A DNA stretch of 64,000 bases from positions 52,939 to 116,938 of the forward strand of contig DASYZE010000072.1 in NCBI GenBank assembly GCA_035946625.1. Direction: 5' to 3'. The DNA is from DASYXZ01 sp035946625 (lineage in GTDB: Bacteria; Acidobacteriota; Terriglobia; UBA7540). Below, one piece after another: positions 28,334-37,517 of the stretch. Made by a program: the position numbers and the translations under genes. The notes below the pieces were generated by a model. That model saw only the letters and a list, made by a program, of their open reading frames with translations. It did no database searches and had not been told where the DNA came from. Position 1 is the stretch's first letter; the number at the start of each line of letters is the position of its first letter.

Positions 28334-28475
28334 GAAAAGTGACAAGTGGCGAGTGGCATGAAGTCTTTCAGTGGGTCAGTATTTCAGGTTTTCAGTCGGC
28401 ATTTCAGATCTTCAGTTAACTGAAATACTGACAATCTGACATGCTGAAATACTGAAACACTGACCAACTGAGTTA
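28334..28475. repeat. Heptamer and octamer repeat hairpin in the atpG-atpD spacer
   Basis: It starts with period-7 AAGTGAC AAGTGGC GAGTGGC (about 28337-28357). Then an inverted pair of CTGA-octamer arrays: reverse-strand units at 28375-28417 (CTGAAGAT, CTGAAATG, CTGAAAAC, CTGAAATA) and forward-strand CTGAAATA CTGACAAT, CTGACATG CTGAAATA, CTGAAACA CTGACCAA, CTGAGTTA at 28420-28475, seven perfect-phase units. The arms meet at the palindrome CAGTTAACTG. atpD's AAAAGG site follows directly. Confidence 0.8.
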
Positions 28476-28487
28476 AAAGGATTCCTT

Positions 28488-29933
28488 ATGGCAGAAAACG
28501 CAGTCGGAAAAGTCGTGGAAGTGATCGGACCGGTGATCGTGGCCGCTTTTGAAGGCGGACATCTTCCGCCCATTTACAACGCCCTTCGCATTACTTCGGA
28601 CGGATTCACCGTGCCCGCTCCCATCAGCCTGATTGTGGAAGTGGAACAACACTTGGGTGATGGGCGGGTGAAATGCGTGGCCATGCAGCCCACCGAAGGT
28701 CTGGTGCGCGGAATGCGCGTCACGGATTTGGATGGGCCCATCACCGTGCCTGTGGGCAAGGGCACGCTCGGACGGGTGATGAACGTGATTGGCGAGCCGG
28801 TGGATAAAATGGGCCCCATCGCGGGCGACACTCGCTCTCCCATTCACCGCCACGCGCCCGAGCTCGATGACCAGAACACCACGCTTGAAATGTTCGAGAC
28901 CGGACTCAAAGTGGTCGATCTGCTGGAGCCGTACTTGAAAGGTGGGAAAACCGGATTGTTCGGTGGCGCGGGCGTGGGAAAAACGGTCATCATCATGGAA
29001 CTGATTAACAACGTCGCCATGAAACACGGCGGCGTTTCGGTGTTTTCCGGGGTCGGAGAACGCACGCGCGAAGGCAACGACCTTTGGCTGGAATTCAAGG
29101 AATCCGGCGTTATCGATTCCGAGCATCCGGAGAAATCCAAGGCGGCGCTGATTTACGGGCAAATGACCGAGCCTCCCGGCGCGCGGCTCCGCGTGGGACT
29201 TACCGGACTGACGGTGGCCGAATATTTCCGCGACGTCGCCGGCCAGGACGTGCTTTTATTCATCGACAACATTTTTCGGTTCACCCAAGCGGGCTCGGAA
29301 GTTTCGGCGTTGCTGGGCCGCATGCCTTCCGCCGTAGGCTACCAGCCCAACCTCTCTTCGGAAATGGGCGAGTTGCAGGAGCGCATCACTTCCACCAAGA
29401 AAGGGTCCATCACTTCCGTTCAGGCTATTTACGTGCCCGCGGACGATTTGACCGACCCGGCGCCCGCCACCACTTTTTCGCACCTGGACGCCACCACCGT
29501 TCTATCGCGGCAGATTTCCGAGCTCGGGATCTATCCCGCCGTGGACCCGCTCGCCTCCACTTCCCGCCTGCTCGATCCGCGCATTGTGGGCGAAGAGCAC
29601 TACAACGTGGCCCGGGCCGTCAAGTCGACCCTGCAAAAGTACAAAGACCTTCAGGACATCATCGCGATTCTGGGCATCGACGAACTTTCCGACGAAGACA
29701 AAATCACCGTGGCGCGTGCGCGCAAGATTCAGCGCTTCCTCTCCCAACCGTTTTTTGTGGCCCAGCAATTCACCGGCCTCGAAGGCAAGTACGTGAAGCT
29801 GGCCGATACCATTCGCAGCTTTAAAGAAGTGGTGGATGGCAAGCACGATGATATTCCCGAGCAGGCGTTTTATATGGTGGGCACCATTGAAGAAGCAATT
29901 GAAAAAGCTGAAAAGCTCAAGACGGCGGTCTAA
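28488..29933 (+). CDS. atpD: ATP synthase F1 subunit beta
   Basis: A 481-residue catalytic subunit. P-loop GGAGVGKT at 159-166, GERTREGND, FIDNIFRFTQAGSEVSALLGR, and the DELSEED-type loop DELSDEDK at 398-405. It synthesises ATP from ADP and phosphate at the catalytic sites. The stop codon overlaps the start of atpC by one base (TAATG), so the two are translationally coupled. Confidence 0.98.
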   Translation: MAENAVGKVVEVIGPVIVAAFEGGHLPPIYNALRITSDGFTVPAPISLIVEVEQHLGDGRVKCVAMQPTEGLVRGMRVTDLDGPITVPVGKGTLGRVMNVIGEPVDKMGPIAGDTRSPIHRHAPELDDQNTTLEMFETGLKVVDLLEPYLKGGKTGLFGGAGVGKTVIIMELINNVAMKHGGVSVFSGVGERTREGNDLWLEFKESGVIDSEHPEKSKAALIYGQMTEPPGARLRVGLTGLTVAEYFRDVAGQDVLLFIDNIFRFTQAGSEVSALLGRMPSAVGYQPNLSSEMGELQERITSTKKGSITSVQAIYVPADDLTDPAPATTFSHLDATTVLSRQISELGIYPAVDPLASTSRLLDPRIVGEEHYNVARAVKSTLQKYKDLQDIIAILGIDELSDEDKITVARARKIQRFLSQPFFVAQQFTGLEGKYVKLADTIRSFKEVVDGKHDDIPEQAFYMVGTIEEAIEKAEKLKTAV

Positions 29934-30361
29934 TGCCAGTTGATACTCTACCCACAGAAATTCACCTGGAAATCGTGACCCCGGAACGCCAGGTGGTCCG
30001 CGATTCGGTGACGGAGGTTTCCGTCCCCGGCAAGGAAGGCGAAATGGGTATCCTTCCCGGTCACGCGCCCCTCCTGTCTTTGCTGAAGGTGGGCGAGCTT
30101 TCCTACGTGCGGGGGAAACTCACCCATTATCTTTGCATCAACTGGGGCTTTGTGGAAGTGTTGCCCGACCGTGTGATTGTCCTCGCTCAGACGGCCGAAC
30201 GCGCCGAAGACATCGATCTCGAGCGCGCGCGAAAAGCCAGGGAAAGGGCAGAAGAACGCCTGAAGAAGGTTTCCGATCTGGAGGTGGATTTGGAACGCGC
30301 CCGTATTGCCCTGGAGCGTTCCCTGGTCCGCATCCAGGTGGCCGGGAAAGCGCGAAATTAA
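29933..30361 (+). CDS. atpC: ATP synthase F1 subunit epsilon
   Basis: A 142-residue protein. The N-terminal beta-sandwich (LEIVTPERQVVRDSVTEVSVPGKEGEMGILPGHAPLLS) matches the family exactly; the C-terminal helical hairpin (EDIDLERARKARERAEERLK) is the regulatory arm that can inhibit hydrolysis. It ends the operon; no further atp gene follows. Confidence 0.96.
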   Translation: MPVDTLPTEIHLEIVTPERQVVRDSVTEVSVPGKEGEMGILPGHAPLLSLLKVGELSYVRGKLTHYLCINWGFVEVLPDRVIVLAQTAERAEDIDLERARKARERAEERLKKVSDLEVDLERARIALERSLVRIQVAGKARN

Positions 30362-30545
30362 GACCTGTGCGCTTGGCGGCGGGGCAAGGTCTCCCCGAGT
30401 CTCCCCGGCATCGAATTCGAACCCCGCACATCTAATTTCAGGGTCGACACCTCAGGCGGAGAAAGGCTTTTCTTCTGGGGTATAAGTGCAGTCAAGCCCG
30501 AGGGCGTGGCGGCAATGCTTCCCGGGGGGAATAAAGCACGGAAAC

Positions 30546-30812
30546 ATGAAGACACTCGGCCAGAAAGTTCGAATGTACACCACTCGATTTTGCGGTGATT
30601 GTTACCGCGCCAAGTTTTTCTTAACCCAGCGTGAAGTTTCCTTTGAAGAAATCGACATTGAGAAAACGCCGGGCGCGGCGGAATTCGTGATCCGCGCCAA
30701 CAATGGATTGCGTCGCGTGCCCACCTTCGAGGTCGGCGGACGAACTTTCCACTGCTCACCTTACGACCCGCGTAAACTTTCCCGCGAGCTCGGCCTGCAA
30801 GGGGAGAACTGA
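30546..30812 (+). CDS. Glutaredoxin-like protein
   Basis: An 88-residue thioredoxin-fold protein. The active-site motif is C16GDC19 (MYTTRFCGDCYRAKFFL), with the conserved VPTF cis-proline segment and a glutaredoxin/NrdH-like EEIDIEKTPGAAEFVIRANNG. The start at 30546 aligns with the family; upstream in-frame residues are unrelated. It probably reduces disulfides or acts as a thiol oxidoreductase in the cytoplasm. CGDC rather than CPYC is used by YruB/mycoredoxin-like members. Confidence 0.85.
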   Translation: MKTLGQKVRMYTTRFCGDCYRAKFFLTQREVSFEEIDIEKTPGAAEFVIRANNGLRRVPTFEVGGRTFHCSPYDPRKLSRELGLQGEN

Positions 30813-30876
30813 AACAGGTTTAAGTTGCTCCACCACGTCTCCCCTTGCAGAGAATGACCGCCCGGCACAGGGGGTG

Positions 30877-31251
30877 CTATCTATGGAAATGTTTCCAAAT
30901 GTAATGCGCGGCGATCGTACTCGGGCCGGCGATGATAGCGCCAATCGCCAAGCCACGTCCTCCTGCCGCGACCGCACCGATGCCCATAGGGACCGCGGCA
31001 ACAGTGGCCAGCGTCAGCACTTCACCCTTGGTGATGTGATAATGGCGGCGCGTCCTGGTCTCCCGTACATACGACCGCCGCTCCCGCGCCGATTGATACT
31101 GGGGCGGAGGGGCAGCCTGGTCTTGGGCGACGCTGGGTTGAGGGGCTGATTGAGCCGGATTGTCCTGCGCCAACATTCTCTGGCTGATGGGCAAAACGCT
31201 CGGGGTCATCAAGGCTATACAGCTTATGAGTACGAGCAGTTTTCGTTTCAT
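30877..31251 (-). CDS. Exported hypothetical protein with Gly-rich hydrophobic tail
   Basis: A 124-residue protein with a signal peptide to about residue 29 (RMLA-QD), a Pro/Gln-rich middle, an Arg/Tyr patch (RERRSYVRETRTRRHYHITKG) and a C-terminal Gly/Ala hydrophobic segment (VAAVPMGIGAVAAGGRGLAIGAIIAG) with small-residue spacing reminiscent of glycine-zipper proteins. No family is assigned. A start codon with GGGAGGAAA upstream supports it being real. Confidence 0.6.
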   Translation of the reverse strand: MKRKLLVLISCIALMTPSVLPISQRMLAQDNPAQSAPQPSVAQDQAAPPPQYQSARERRSYVRETRTRRHYHITKGEVLTLATVAAVPMGIGAVAAGGRGLAIGAIIAGPSTIAAHYIWKHFHR

Positions 31252-31341
31252 ATTTTCCTCCCTTCATTGGCAAAACAAACGCAAAAGCATTCCTGACGAA
31301 AAACCCGCATGAACCGCGGTTATCCCCTGGAGCCGCCGCCT

Positions 31342-32250
31342 TTATTGCTGGTTGTCTCGATGGGGCAGGGCGGTTTTGGCGTCCGGCGAAGTTTGGCCGC
31401 TAGGAGCGGCATTGGCGGCCGCTTCTGTTTCTTTGTACTTGGGAGCGCTCACGTAGCCCCGCACGTTATTCTTGTCGATTCGATTTACGACCAACTCCAC
31501 CGGCTGGTGGCTGTCCGAAGGATAAAAGAGCACGGGCTCAAACAGATTGACGTGTTTCTTATCGAGCCGGGAATCTTCCACCAGGACCGCCATATCGTAG
31601 AAGCCATGCTTCAAGTTGGTCTTGCGCAGAGAGAGGCTGACCGGGCCGACCCGGTCGAACCCCTTGGACTTGGTCAAATTGAATTCGTAATAATCGCGCT
31701 CGCCCTTTTTTTCCAGCGCCACCAACTCATCATGCGTTTTGGCAATGGACCCGTTAAGATCGTCCCGGGTCGAACTCAGATCACCCTCCAGTTCTTGCCG
31801 GGTACTGGTCACCTGTTGCTGGGTGGCGTCAAGCTGTTCCTTATTTTGTGCAAGTTGGTCCTGCATCTGCTTCCAGCGAGGATCCTCTTTTTGGGGGCGC
31901 TTCCTCGCCGCCACGCGTCTTAGCTTTGGCCTGGTCACTGTTTGTGATTCGGAGGCTTGGGCAGAGGGATCCTCCACGCGCGTGGGTGCGGGGGGGGTAG
32001 CCAGCAACGCGTTGACCCGTGCGTTCATGTCTGAAACCTGGTCGTGCATTTGGCTGAGTTCGGCGTTCATCTGGGTGTTGGCTGACTCCAGTTTTCGACG
32101 GGAGTCTTGCTCGTGGAAGAAAAGCGCGAGGGTGATCACAACCGCGCAGGCCAGAATCAACACGGCCACCCACGGCCCGGCGTTTGACCGCGAAGACGAA
32201 CTGGGCTCTTCATGGAGTTGCTCTTGATCGTTCATGGGTTTCTCATCCAT
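31342..32250 (-). CDS. Membrane-anchored coiled-coil protein, hypothetical
   Basis: A 302-residue protein: acidic cytoplasmic N-terminus (about 25 residues), one membrane segment at about 27-45 (PWVAVLILACAVVITLALFF), a coiled coil (about 48-85, KLESANTQMNAELSQMHDQVSDMNARVNALL), a linker, a second coiled coil (about 120-175, WKQMQDQLAQNKEQLDATQQQVTSTRQELEGDL), then a beta-rich globular part (YYEFNLTKSKGFDRVGPVSLSLRKTN). It is outside the cytoplasm apart from the anchor. The family is unknown. Confidence 0.65.
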   Translation of the reverse strand: MDEKPMNDQEQLHEEPSSSSRSNAGPWVAVLILACAVVITLALFFHEQDSRRKLESANTQMNAELSQMHDQVSDMNARVNALLATPPAPTRVEDPSAQASESQTVTRPKLRRVAARKRPQKEDPRWKQMQDQLAQNKEQLDATQQQVTSTRQELEGDLSSTRDDLNGSIAKTHDELVALEKKGERDYYEFNLTKSKGFDRVGPVSLSLRKTNLKHGFYDMAVLVEDSRLDKKHVNLFEPVLFYPSDSHQPVELVVNRIDKNNVRGYVSAPKYKETEAAANAAPSGQTSPDAKTALPHRDNQQ

Positions 32251-32463
32251 CGGGTCTGCCTCCCAAACCTGATTTCTTACTCCGGACAGAATTCAAAGAT
32301 ACATCCCGTAACCAGAGCAATTGAATTTCCATTGTGTTGCGCTAATAACCACACCTGTTTCAATTACTTGGCTCTTCCGCAGTAATCTCCCTATCGGCGA
32401 CAGAGGGTGTATTTTCTCGCTGGCGTGAAAATTTTTCACGGTCAACCGAAAAGAAACATTCAG

Positions 32464-33507
32464 TTAGGCGGGTACTGCATAAGGGACGTTGACCGGAACC
32501 GGCCGGTTTTCGCGGACCGATCGATAAATTGCCTGCATCACCACCACATCGCGCATACCTTCATGGCCGTCGGGGGCGGGATCGCGCCGGCGGCGAATGC
32601 AGGCGGCAAAAGCGTCGAGTTCGAGCGCAAACTCGTCCATCACCTTGAATCTCTTCTCGAACCAGTGCCCTCCAATCTTGCCAAACAACCGGCGTTCTTC
32701 GTCATATGCGAACGCCGGGTCAAGCGCCGCCCACCCTTTTTCGCCGTGTACGTGCAGGAATGATGCTTGCGCGGCCCCGTAACTCGCCGTGGCCTGGAGC
32801 ACCAGCCCTTCGGGAAATGTCAGTCGGAAAGCGATATTCTCTTCCACCTCGTTGAACCGCGCCGGGTCAACCGTCCACGCATGGGCTTCGGCTTCAAACG
32901 GTTCCCGAGTGGTCAGCCAGCGGGTTGTATTGACGCAGTAAACGCCCACATCTACCAGCGCTCCGCCACCCGCCAACTTCCTGTCCAGGTGCCAGGGCGT
33001 CACCTTATTGCCCGCAGGCAGGAGGATTGTAAATGCGGAATGGATCACCTTGAGCCGCCCGAGTTTTCCTCCGTCCACCAACTTCTTCAAGGCCAGGCTG
33101 GCAGGGTCAAAATACTTGCGGTAGGCGATCATCAGCCGGACATGATGGGCACGGCAGGCCTCGATCATTCGCTGGCAGTCCTCCACCGAATTGGCCATGG
33201 GCTTCTCGCACAAGACGTGCTTCCCCGCCGCCGCGGCGCGCTCGGTGAATTCGGCGTGGGTTCCGTTGGCCGTGGCGATAAAAACCGCATCCACATGAGG
33301 ATGGCTCAGGCAAAGGGAAAAATCTTCGTAGTTATAGTAGTCGCTCGCCCCGAATTTCGCCGCCAGGCGCGCGGCCTTCTTTTCATCCCCGCTCACCAGA
33401 GCCACCAGTTTTGTCCCCCGGCTATGGCGGAAAGCGGGCAGCACCGCTCTTTCGGCAATGCGCCCCAAACCCACCACCGCGTAGCCGACGCGTTCGGAAG
33501 TCCCCAT
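32464..33507 (-). CDS. Gfo/Idh/MocA family oxidoreductase
   Basis: A 347-residue cytosolic dehydrogenase. NAD(P)-binding motif GLGRIA at 13-18 (YAVVGLGRIAERAVLPAF), EKP at 101-103 and the C-terminal substrate domain (GGGALVDVGVYCVN). GAAGGGAC precedes the ATG at 33507; the upstream extension to 33552 is unlikely. It acts on sugars or inositol-like compounds; similarity to glucose-fructose oxidoreductase-type members is apparent, but the substrate cannot be read from the sequence. Unlike the 14733 homologue it has no signal peptide. Confidence 0.88.
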   Translation of the reverse strand: MGTSERVGYAVVGLGRIAERAVLPAFRHSRGTKLVALVSGDEKKAARLAAKFGASDYYNYEDFSLCLSHPHVDAVFIATANGTHAEFTERAAAAGKHVLCEKPMANSVEDCQRMIEACRAHHVRLMIAYRKYFDPASLALKKLVDGGKLGRLKVIHSAFTILLPAGNKVTPWHLDRKLAGGGALVDVGVYCVNTTRWLTTREPFEAEAHAWTVDPARFNEVEENIAFRLTFPEGLVLQATASYGAAQASFLHVHGEKGWAALDPAFAYDEERRLFGKIGGHWFEKRFKVMDEFALELDAFAACIRRRRDPAPDGHEGMRDVVVMQAIYRSVRENRPVPVNVPYAVPA

Positions 33508-33641
33508 ACAGTCAGTCCCTTCGAACAGATTTTCCGTCGAGTGTGCTACCACCGCAAGTATTATGAGACCTCTGTCAATAGGCCGCGGAGACGGTGACCT
33601 TCAAGTGGTTGGATAATGGTTTTTGGGGTAAACTGCCGCCC

Positions 33642-36158
33642 ATGTTTTCCTGTCGCACTGGAACGCTGGCCGTGGCGATGGCTCTCATTTCGGTGGTGAT
33701 CGGAGCCCCGCACTATGCTGCCTCCGCCCAGTCCCCAAACCAAGCGGACACGGGGGCACTGGCCGCGGACTTATTTCGCCAGGCAGAACAATTGCTCCAG
33801 GCCGGCTCCGTGGCGAAGGCTCATGAAAAGGCCGAAGAGGGCCTCAAACTCGATCCGCGCAGCGCGGTAGGATTTAATCTGCTGGGATCGATTTACGGTC
33901 AGGAAAAAAACTACGCGCTTGCCGCGGACGCCTTCCAGAAAGCCCTGAAGATCGCGCCTCGCTCCACCGAAATTCACAACAACTTCGGCAACACTTACTT
34001 GCTCGCGCAAAATTTTGACGCGGCGGAAAAGGAGTTTCGCGCCTCCTTAAGCCTCGACCCGGCCAATCGAGACGCCAACTATAATTTGGGAATGGCATTG
34101 CTTAGCCAGCACCATTCCAAGGAGGCTATCCGTTATTTTCGGCGCGTTCATCCAGCCGACGCCGGCACTCTATTCAACCTGGTCCAGGCCTATCTGCTGG
34201 CGGGGGAGACCCAAGAGGCACTCAACACGGCGAATCGGCTATCGGCTATGGACAAAGGTGACGTCCGGCTCCATTTCACGCTGGGGGTGTTGTTGGCTTC
34301 CCACAATCAGTACGAGGCTGGAGCGCGGGAACTTGAAACTGCGGACGCCCTCCAACCAGGAACCCTTGAAATTCTCTACAATCTTGGCCAGGCTTACTTG
34401 CGAAGCGGAATGCCCGACCGGGCCGAAGAAGTCCTCGGGCGGGCGCTGAAGCTCCGCCCCGATTCGACCGAGACGCTCTACTTCCTGGCGCAAGCCTATT
34501 CGAGCCAGCATGAGGACGAGAAGGCGCTGGAGCTCCTCTCGCGTGCGCACCAGGCCGCTCCGCAAAACGACGACATCATTTTCCTGATGGCCCGCCTCAG
34601 CATGAGGCAGTCCTTTTATGAGGACGCCATTCCCCTTCTGGAGGAGGGAGTGAAGATTGATCCCCGCCGCCCGGACCTGCACGCGGCGCTCGGCGAATGT
34701 TATTTCACCACCGGCAAGGTTCCCCTTGCCATTCAGGAATTCCAGACGCTCATCAAGCTTGATCCTTCCGCCCGTTCCTACGCATTCATGGCGCTTTATT
34801 ACCGGCACCTGGGGCGCTTCGAGGAGGCCAAGAAATACCTGGTGCTCGGCCTGAAGGCGGACCCCCACAACGCTTCCTGTCTTTACAATATGGGTTACAT
34901 CTTGTGCCATCAGGGGGATTACCAAGGCGCGGAAAAATGGCTCCAGCAAGCGGTTTCGACCGACCCGAACTACGTGGATGCTCTGGTCGAATTAGCCAGC
35001 GTCAAAATGAATCAGAAGAAATTCGGCGAGGCCATCCCCCTCTTGCGGAGGTGTACGCGTCTGGACCCGCGTCCGGCGCCGGTTTATTACAAGTTGGCCC
35101 GGGCGGAGCAAAGTTTTCACCAGATGGCGGCCGCCGAAAGCGATATGAAGGTCTTCGAAACTTTGTCGAAAGACCAGGCTTCGGGACCGTACCCTTTCCA
35201 GCACCTTTTCGATTATCTCGATCACCGTGCCGGCCTGCTTTCACAGCAAAAATCCCGGCTCGATCTCACCCAGTTGCAGGAAGGAGTGAAGCTGCACCCG
35301 GAGCAGCCGCGCAACCTCTACCTTCTGGCCGAGGCTTACTTGAAGATCGGCCGGCTCGACGATGCCCGGCAGACGGTGGCGCAGCTCGATCAGTTGAGCC
35401 AGGGTGATTTCCGCACCGCGATGGGAGTGGGGGTGCTCCTGGCGCGCTATCATCTCTACGCCGAGGCGGTCAGCCATTTCCAGCAGGCTCTTAAATCCAA
35501 TCCCAATTCGGACGATGCGTGGTACGACCTCGCCGCAGCTTATGTTGGGAGACGCGATTATCCGGACGCTTTCGCCACCCTCCAGCACGTTTCTCCCCAG
35601 GGACTGAAGGACGCGAGCTTCCGGGCTCTGCTGGGCGACGTTGACGCCGCCCTCGGACGCACGCGGGAGGCCGTTAAGCTCTTCCGTCAATTGGCGGCGG
35701 AAAACCCCGACAACGACCACGCTCATCTCTCGCTCGCTCTGGCCTATCTCCGATCCGGCGACACTCAACTGGCCCGACAAACGCTTGAGGAGGGGCTTGT
35801 CCGCATTCCCGATTCGGGCGAACTGTTTTGGGGCATGGGTGTCCTCGCCGGAGTACAAGGACGGATTGAACAGGCCGAAAGTTATTTGAAAAGGTCGGTG
35901 GACCTGCTCCCTGAGTGGTCGGCAAGTTATGCGGCGCTCGGTGTGCTCTACTATGAGACAGGCCAGAACGAGAAGGTGCGCCAAACCCTGAAAAAGTTTA
36001 CGGCAAACGGCCCGTCCGGCGGCATGGATGTGCGCAAGATTGAGCAGATGCTGTCAGCGGCGCCCCCCGTGAAACCCGCCGAGGAGAAGGTTCACGCTTT
36101 CCCGCCGCAGGCGCGCCAGGAATTCCTCCAAACCGCGCTTGCCCTCGCCGGACAATAG
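33642..36158 (+). CDS. Large exported TPR-repeat protein
   Basis: An 838-residue protein with a signal peptide (FSCRTGTLAVAMALISVVIGAPHYAASA) followed by about 20 tetratricopeptide repeats across the whole length (LNLLGSIYGQEKNYALAADAFQKALKIAP and similar). It is a helical-solenoid scaffold for periplasmic or outer-membrane protein interaction. There is no catalytic domain. The start at 33642 is chosen because the signal peptide begins there; the frame is open to 33594. No neighbour shares its strand. Confidence 0.85.
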   Translation: MFSCRTGTLAVAMALISVVIGAPHYAASAQSPNQADTGALAADLFRQAEQLLQAGSVAKAHEKAEEGLKLDPRSAVGFNLLGSIYGQEKNYALAADAFQKALKIAPRSTEIHNNFGNTYLLAQNFDAAEKEFRASLSLDPANRDANYNLGMALLSQHHSKEAIRYFRRVHPADAGTLFNLVQAYLLAGETQEALNTANRLSAMDKGDVRLHFTLGVLLASHNQYEAGARELETADALQPGTLEILYNLGQAYLRSGMPDRAEEVLGRALKLRPDSTETLYFLAQAYSSQHEDEKALELLSRAHQAAPQNDDIIFLMARLSMRQSFYEDAIPLLEEGVKIDPRRPDLHAALGECYFTTGKVPLAIQEFQTLIKLDPSARSYAFMALYYRHLGRFEEAKKYLVLGLKADPHNASCLYNMGYILCHQGDYQGAEKWLQQAVSTDPNYVDALVELASVKMNQKKFGEAIPLLRRCTRLDPRPAPVYYKLARAEQSFHQMAAAESDMKVFETLSKDQASGPYPFQHLFDYLDHRAGLLSQQKSRLDLTQLQEGVKLHPEQPRNLYLLAEAYLKIGRLDDARQTVAQLDQLSQGDFRTAMGVGVLLARYHLYAEAVSHFQQALKSNPNSDDAWYDLAAAYVGRRDYPDAFATLQHVSPQGLKDASFRALLGDVDAALGRTREAVKLFRQLAAENPDNDHAHLSLALAYLRSGDTQLARQTLEEGLVRIPDSGELFWGMGVLAGVQGRIEQAESYLKRSVDLLPEWSASYAALGVLYYETGQNEKVRQTLKKFTANGPSGGMDVRKIEQMLSAAPPVKPAEEKVHAFPPQARQEFLQTALALAGQ

Positions 36159-36197
36159 GGACAGTCGGTGCGTCGGCGGGACCGCCACGCCAGCGCC

Positions 36198-36629
36198 CTA
36201 TTCTCCGATGATTTGAATCAGGTAAGTTCTTTCCAGAGGCCCGTCGTATTCCATGAAGTAAATGGTTTGTCGCGAGCCGCGCACCATTTTCCCGTTCTCG
36301 ATGGGGAAGCTGCAGTTGATCCCGCCCACCACGCTCTTCAGATGCGCGTCGGCATTGAATCCCAGCCGGCCGTCGTAATCGAGATAACGGCGATGATGAT
36401 AATTCTCGCTTTCGGGAAACAGGCGCGCGAAGTGGGTGAGGATGTCCTCTTCCAGGCACGGAATGCCTTCCGTGACCAGCAGGCCGGAGGAGGTGTGGGT
36501 GGTCATCACGTTGACCAGGCCGTTTTGGACGCCGCTTTTCTCGATAGCATCATCAATCCGCGGCGTGATGTTGATGGCTTCTTCCGACTTTCGCGTCTGC
36601 AGTTTGATGTGCTCGAGTTTAATCGTCAT
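36198..36629 (-). CDS. yjbQ: YjbQ/UPF0047 family protein
   Basis: A 143-residue protein of the UPF0047 family (motif HTSSGLLVTEG at 45-55, ENYHHRRYLDYDGRLGFNADAHLKS, and NCSFPIENGKMVRGSRQTIYFMEYDG). Family members have a weak thiamine-phosphate synthase activity in vitro and are otherwise of uncertain role. It is the last gene of a leftward operon with an amidohydrolase, sugar kinase, SIS isomerase and DeoR regulator. Confidence 0.92.
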   Translation of the reverse strand: MTIKLEHIKLQTRKSEEAINITPRIDDAIEKSGVQNGLVNVMTTHTSSGLLVTEGIPCLEEDILTHFARLFPESENYHHRRYLDYDGRLGFNADAHLKSVVGGINCSFPIENGKMVRGSRQTIYFMEYDGPLERTYLIQIIGE

Positions 36630-36660
36630 TTTCGCCTGCCACCGGCCCGCTCGTCACCCG

Positions 36661-37509
36661 TCACGGCTCTCTTTTTGCCAGCAGCCGCTCGGCGTTCTCG
36701 CGCAGGATCTTGTTCAAGCACGCTTCCGTCAGCGGAAGGCTCTTGAGCGCGTGCACCATGTTCTTGATTTCGACCCGCGGGTAATTCGACCCGAAAACCA
36801 CCTGGTTGCGCAAGGTACGCTCGATCAGCGTGAGCGGAATTTGCCGCGTGAAAACGAACTCGAAAAACTCCTTGGGGCTGTCGTAATAGAGGCACGAGGT
36901 ATCGAGATAGACGTTGGGATATTTCATCGCCAGGGCCACGGCCTCCCACACCCACGGCCAGGCAAAGTGCGCCAGGACGAAATTGAGCTTGGCCAGGCGC
37001 CGGATGGCGGGTTCGATGCGCAAAGGGTGTCCGCGCTCGATGGCCGAGCCCGGCGCCCAGCTCATGCCGGTGTGCAGCAGGACGGGAATCCCGAGGTCCT
37101 CGGCCGCTTCGTAAACCGCCAGAGCCTGTTTGCTACCCGAATCGAAATCCTGAAGCGCGGGATCGAGCTTGAGCCCTTTCAGGCCCAGCCCTTTCACCGC
37201 GCGCGCCAGCTCCCTGGCCGCGGATTTCCTTTGCGGATCGACGCTGGCAAATCCGATCAGGCGCGGGCTCAGCGCGCAGAGCTCCGCCATCTGCTCGTTA
37301 GTGCCCACGGGGTCTTGGCGCGCGCGCCGGCAGTCCACCGGCAGCAGAACACTGCGCTCGATGCCGGCCACGTCCATTTGCAGCAGAAAGGTTTCCAGCG
37401 GCTGAAAGTTGTTGCCGATATAGAACACCTCGCGCGCGGCGCGGGCAAAGCGCGGATATTTCTCGGCCAGCTCGCGGACCAAAACGGGATGAGTGTGGAA
37501 GTCAATCAT
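36661..37509 (-). CDS. TIM-barrel amidohydrolase (amidohydrolase-2 family)
   Basis: A 282-residue metal-dependent hydrolase with HxH at residues 5-7 (MIDFHTHP), the second metal-ligand region (GIPVLLHTGM), NFVLAHFAWPWV and the C-terminal Asp region (VVFGSNYPRVE). Amidohydrolase-2 members include decarboxylases and lactonases. It lies eight bases after the kinase stop and is probably translated from the same mRNA. The upstream 54 bases in frame belong to the kinase end and are not used. Confidence 0.85.
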   Translation of the reverse strand: MIDFHTHPVLVRELAEKYPRFARAAREVFYIGNNFQPLETFLLQMDVAGIERSVLLPVDCRRARQDPVGTNEQMAELCALSPRLIGFASVDPQRKSAARELARAVKGLGLKGLKLDPALQDFDSGSKQALAVYEAAEDLGIPVLLHTGMSWAPGSAIERGHPLRIEPAIRRLAKLNFVLAHFAWPWVWEAVALAMKYPNVYLDTSCLYYDSPKEFFEFVFTRQIPLTLIERTLRNQVVFGSNYPRVEIKNMVHALKSLPLTEACLNKILRENAERLLAKREP

Positions 37510-37517
37510 GGCGCTTT

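Noticed and set aside
30395..30435. T-arm-like sequence (CGAATTCGAACCCCGC)
   Set aside because: No cloverleaf around it; it is in the spacer after atpC.
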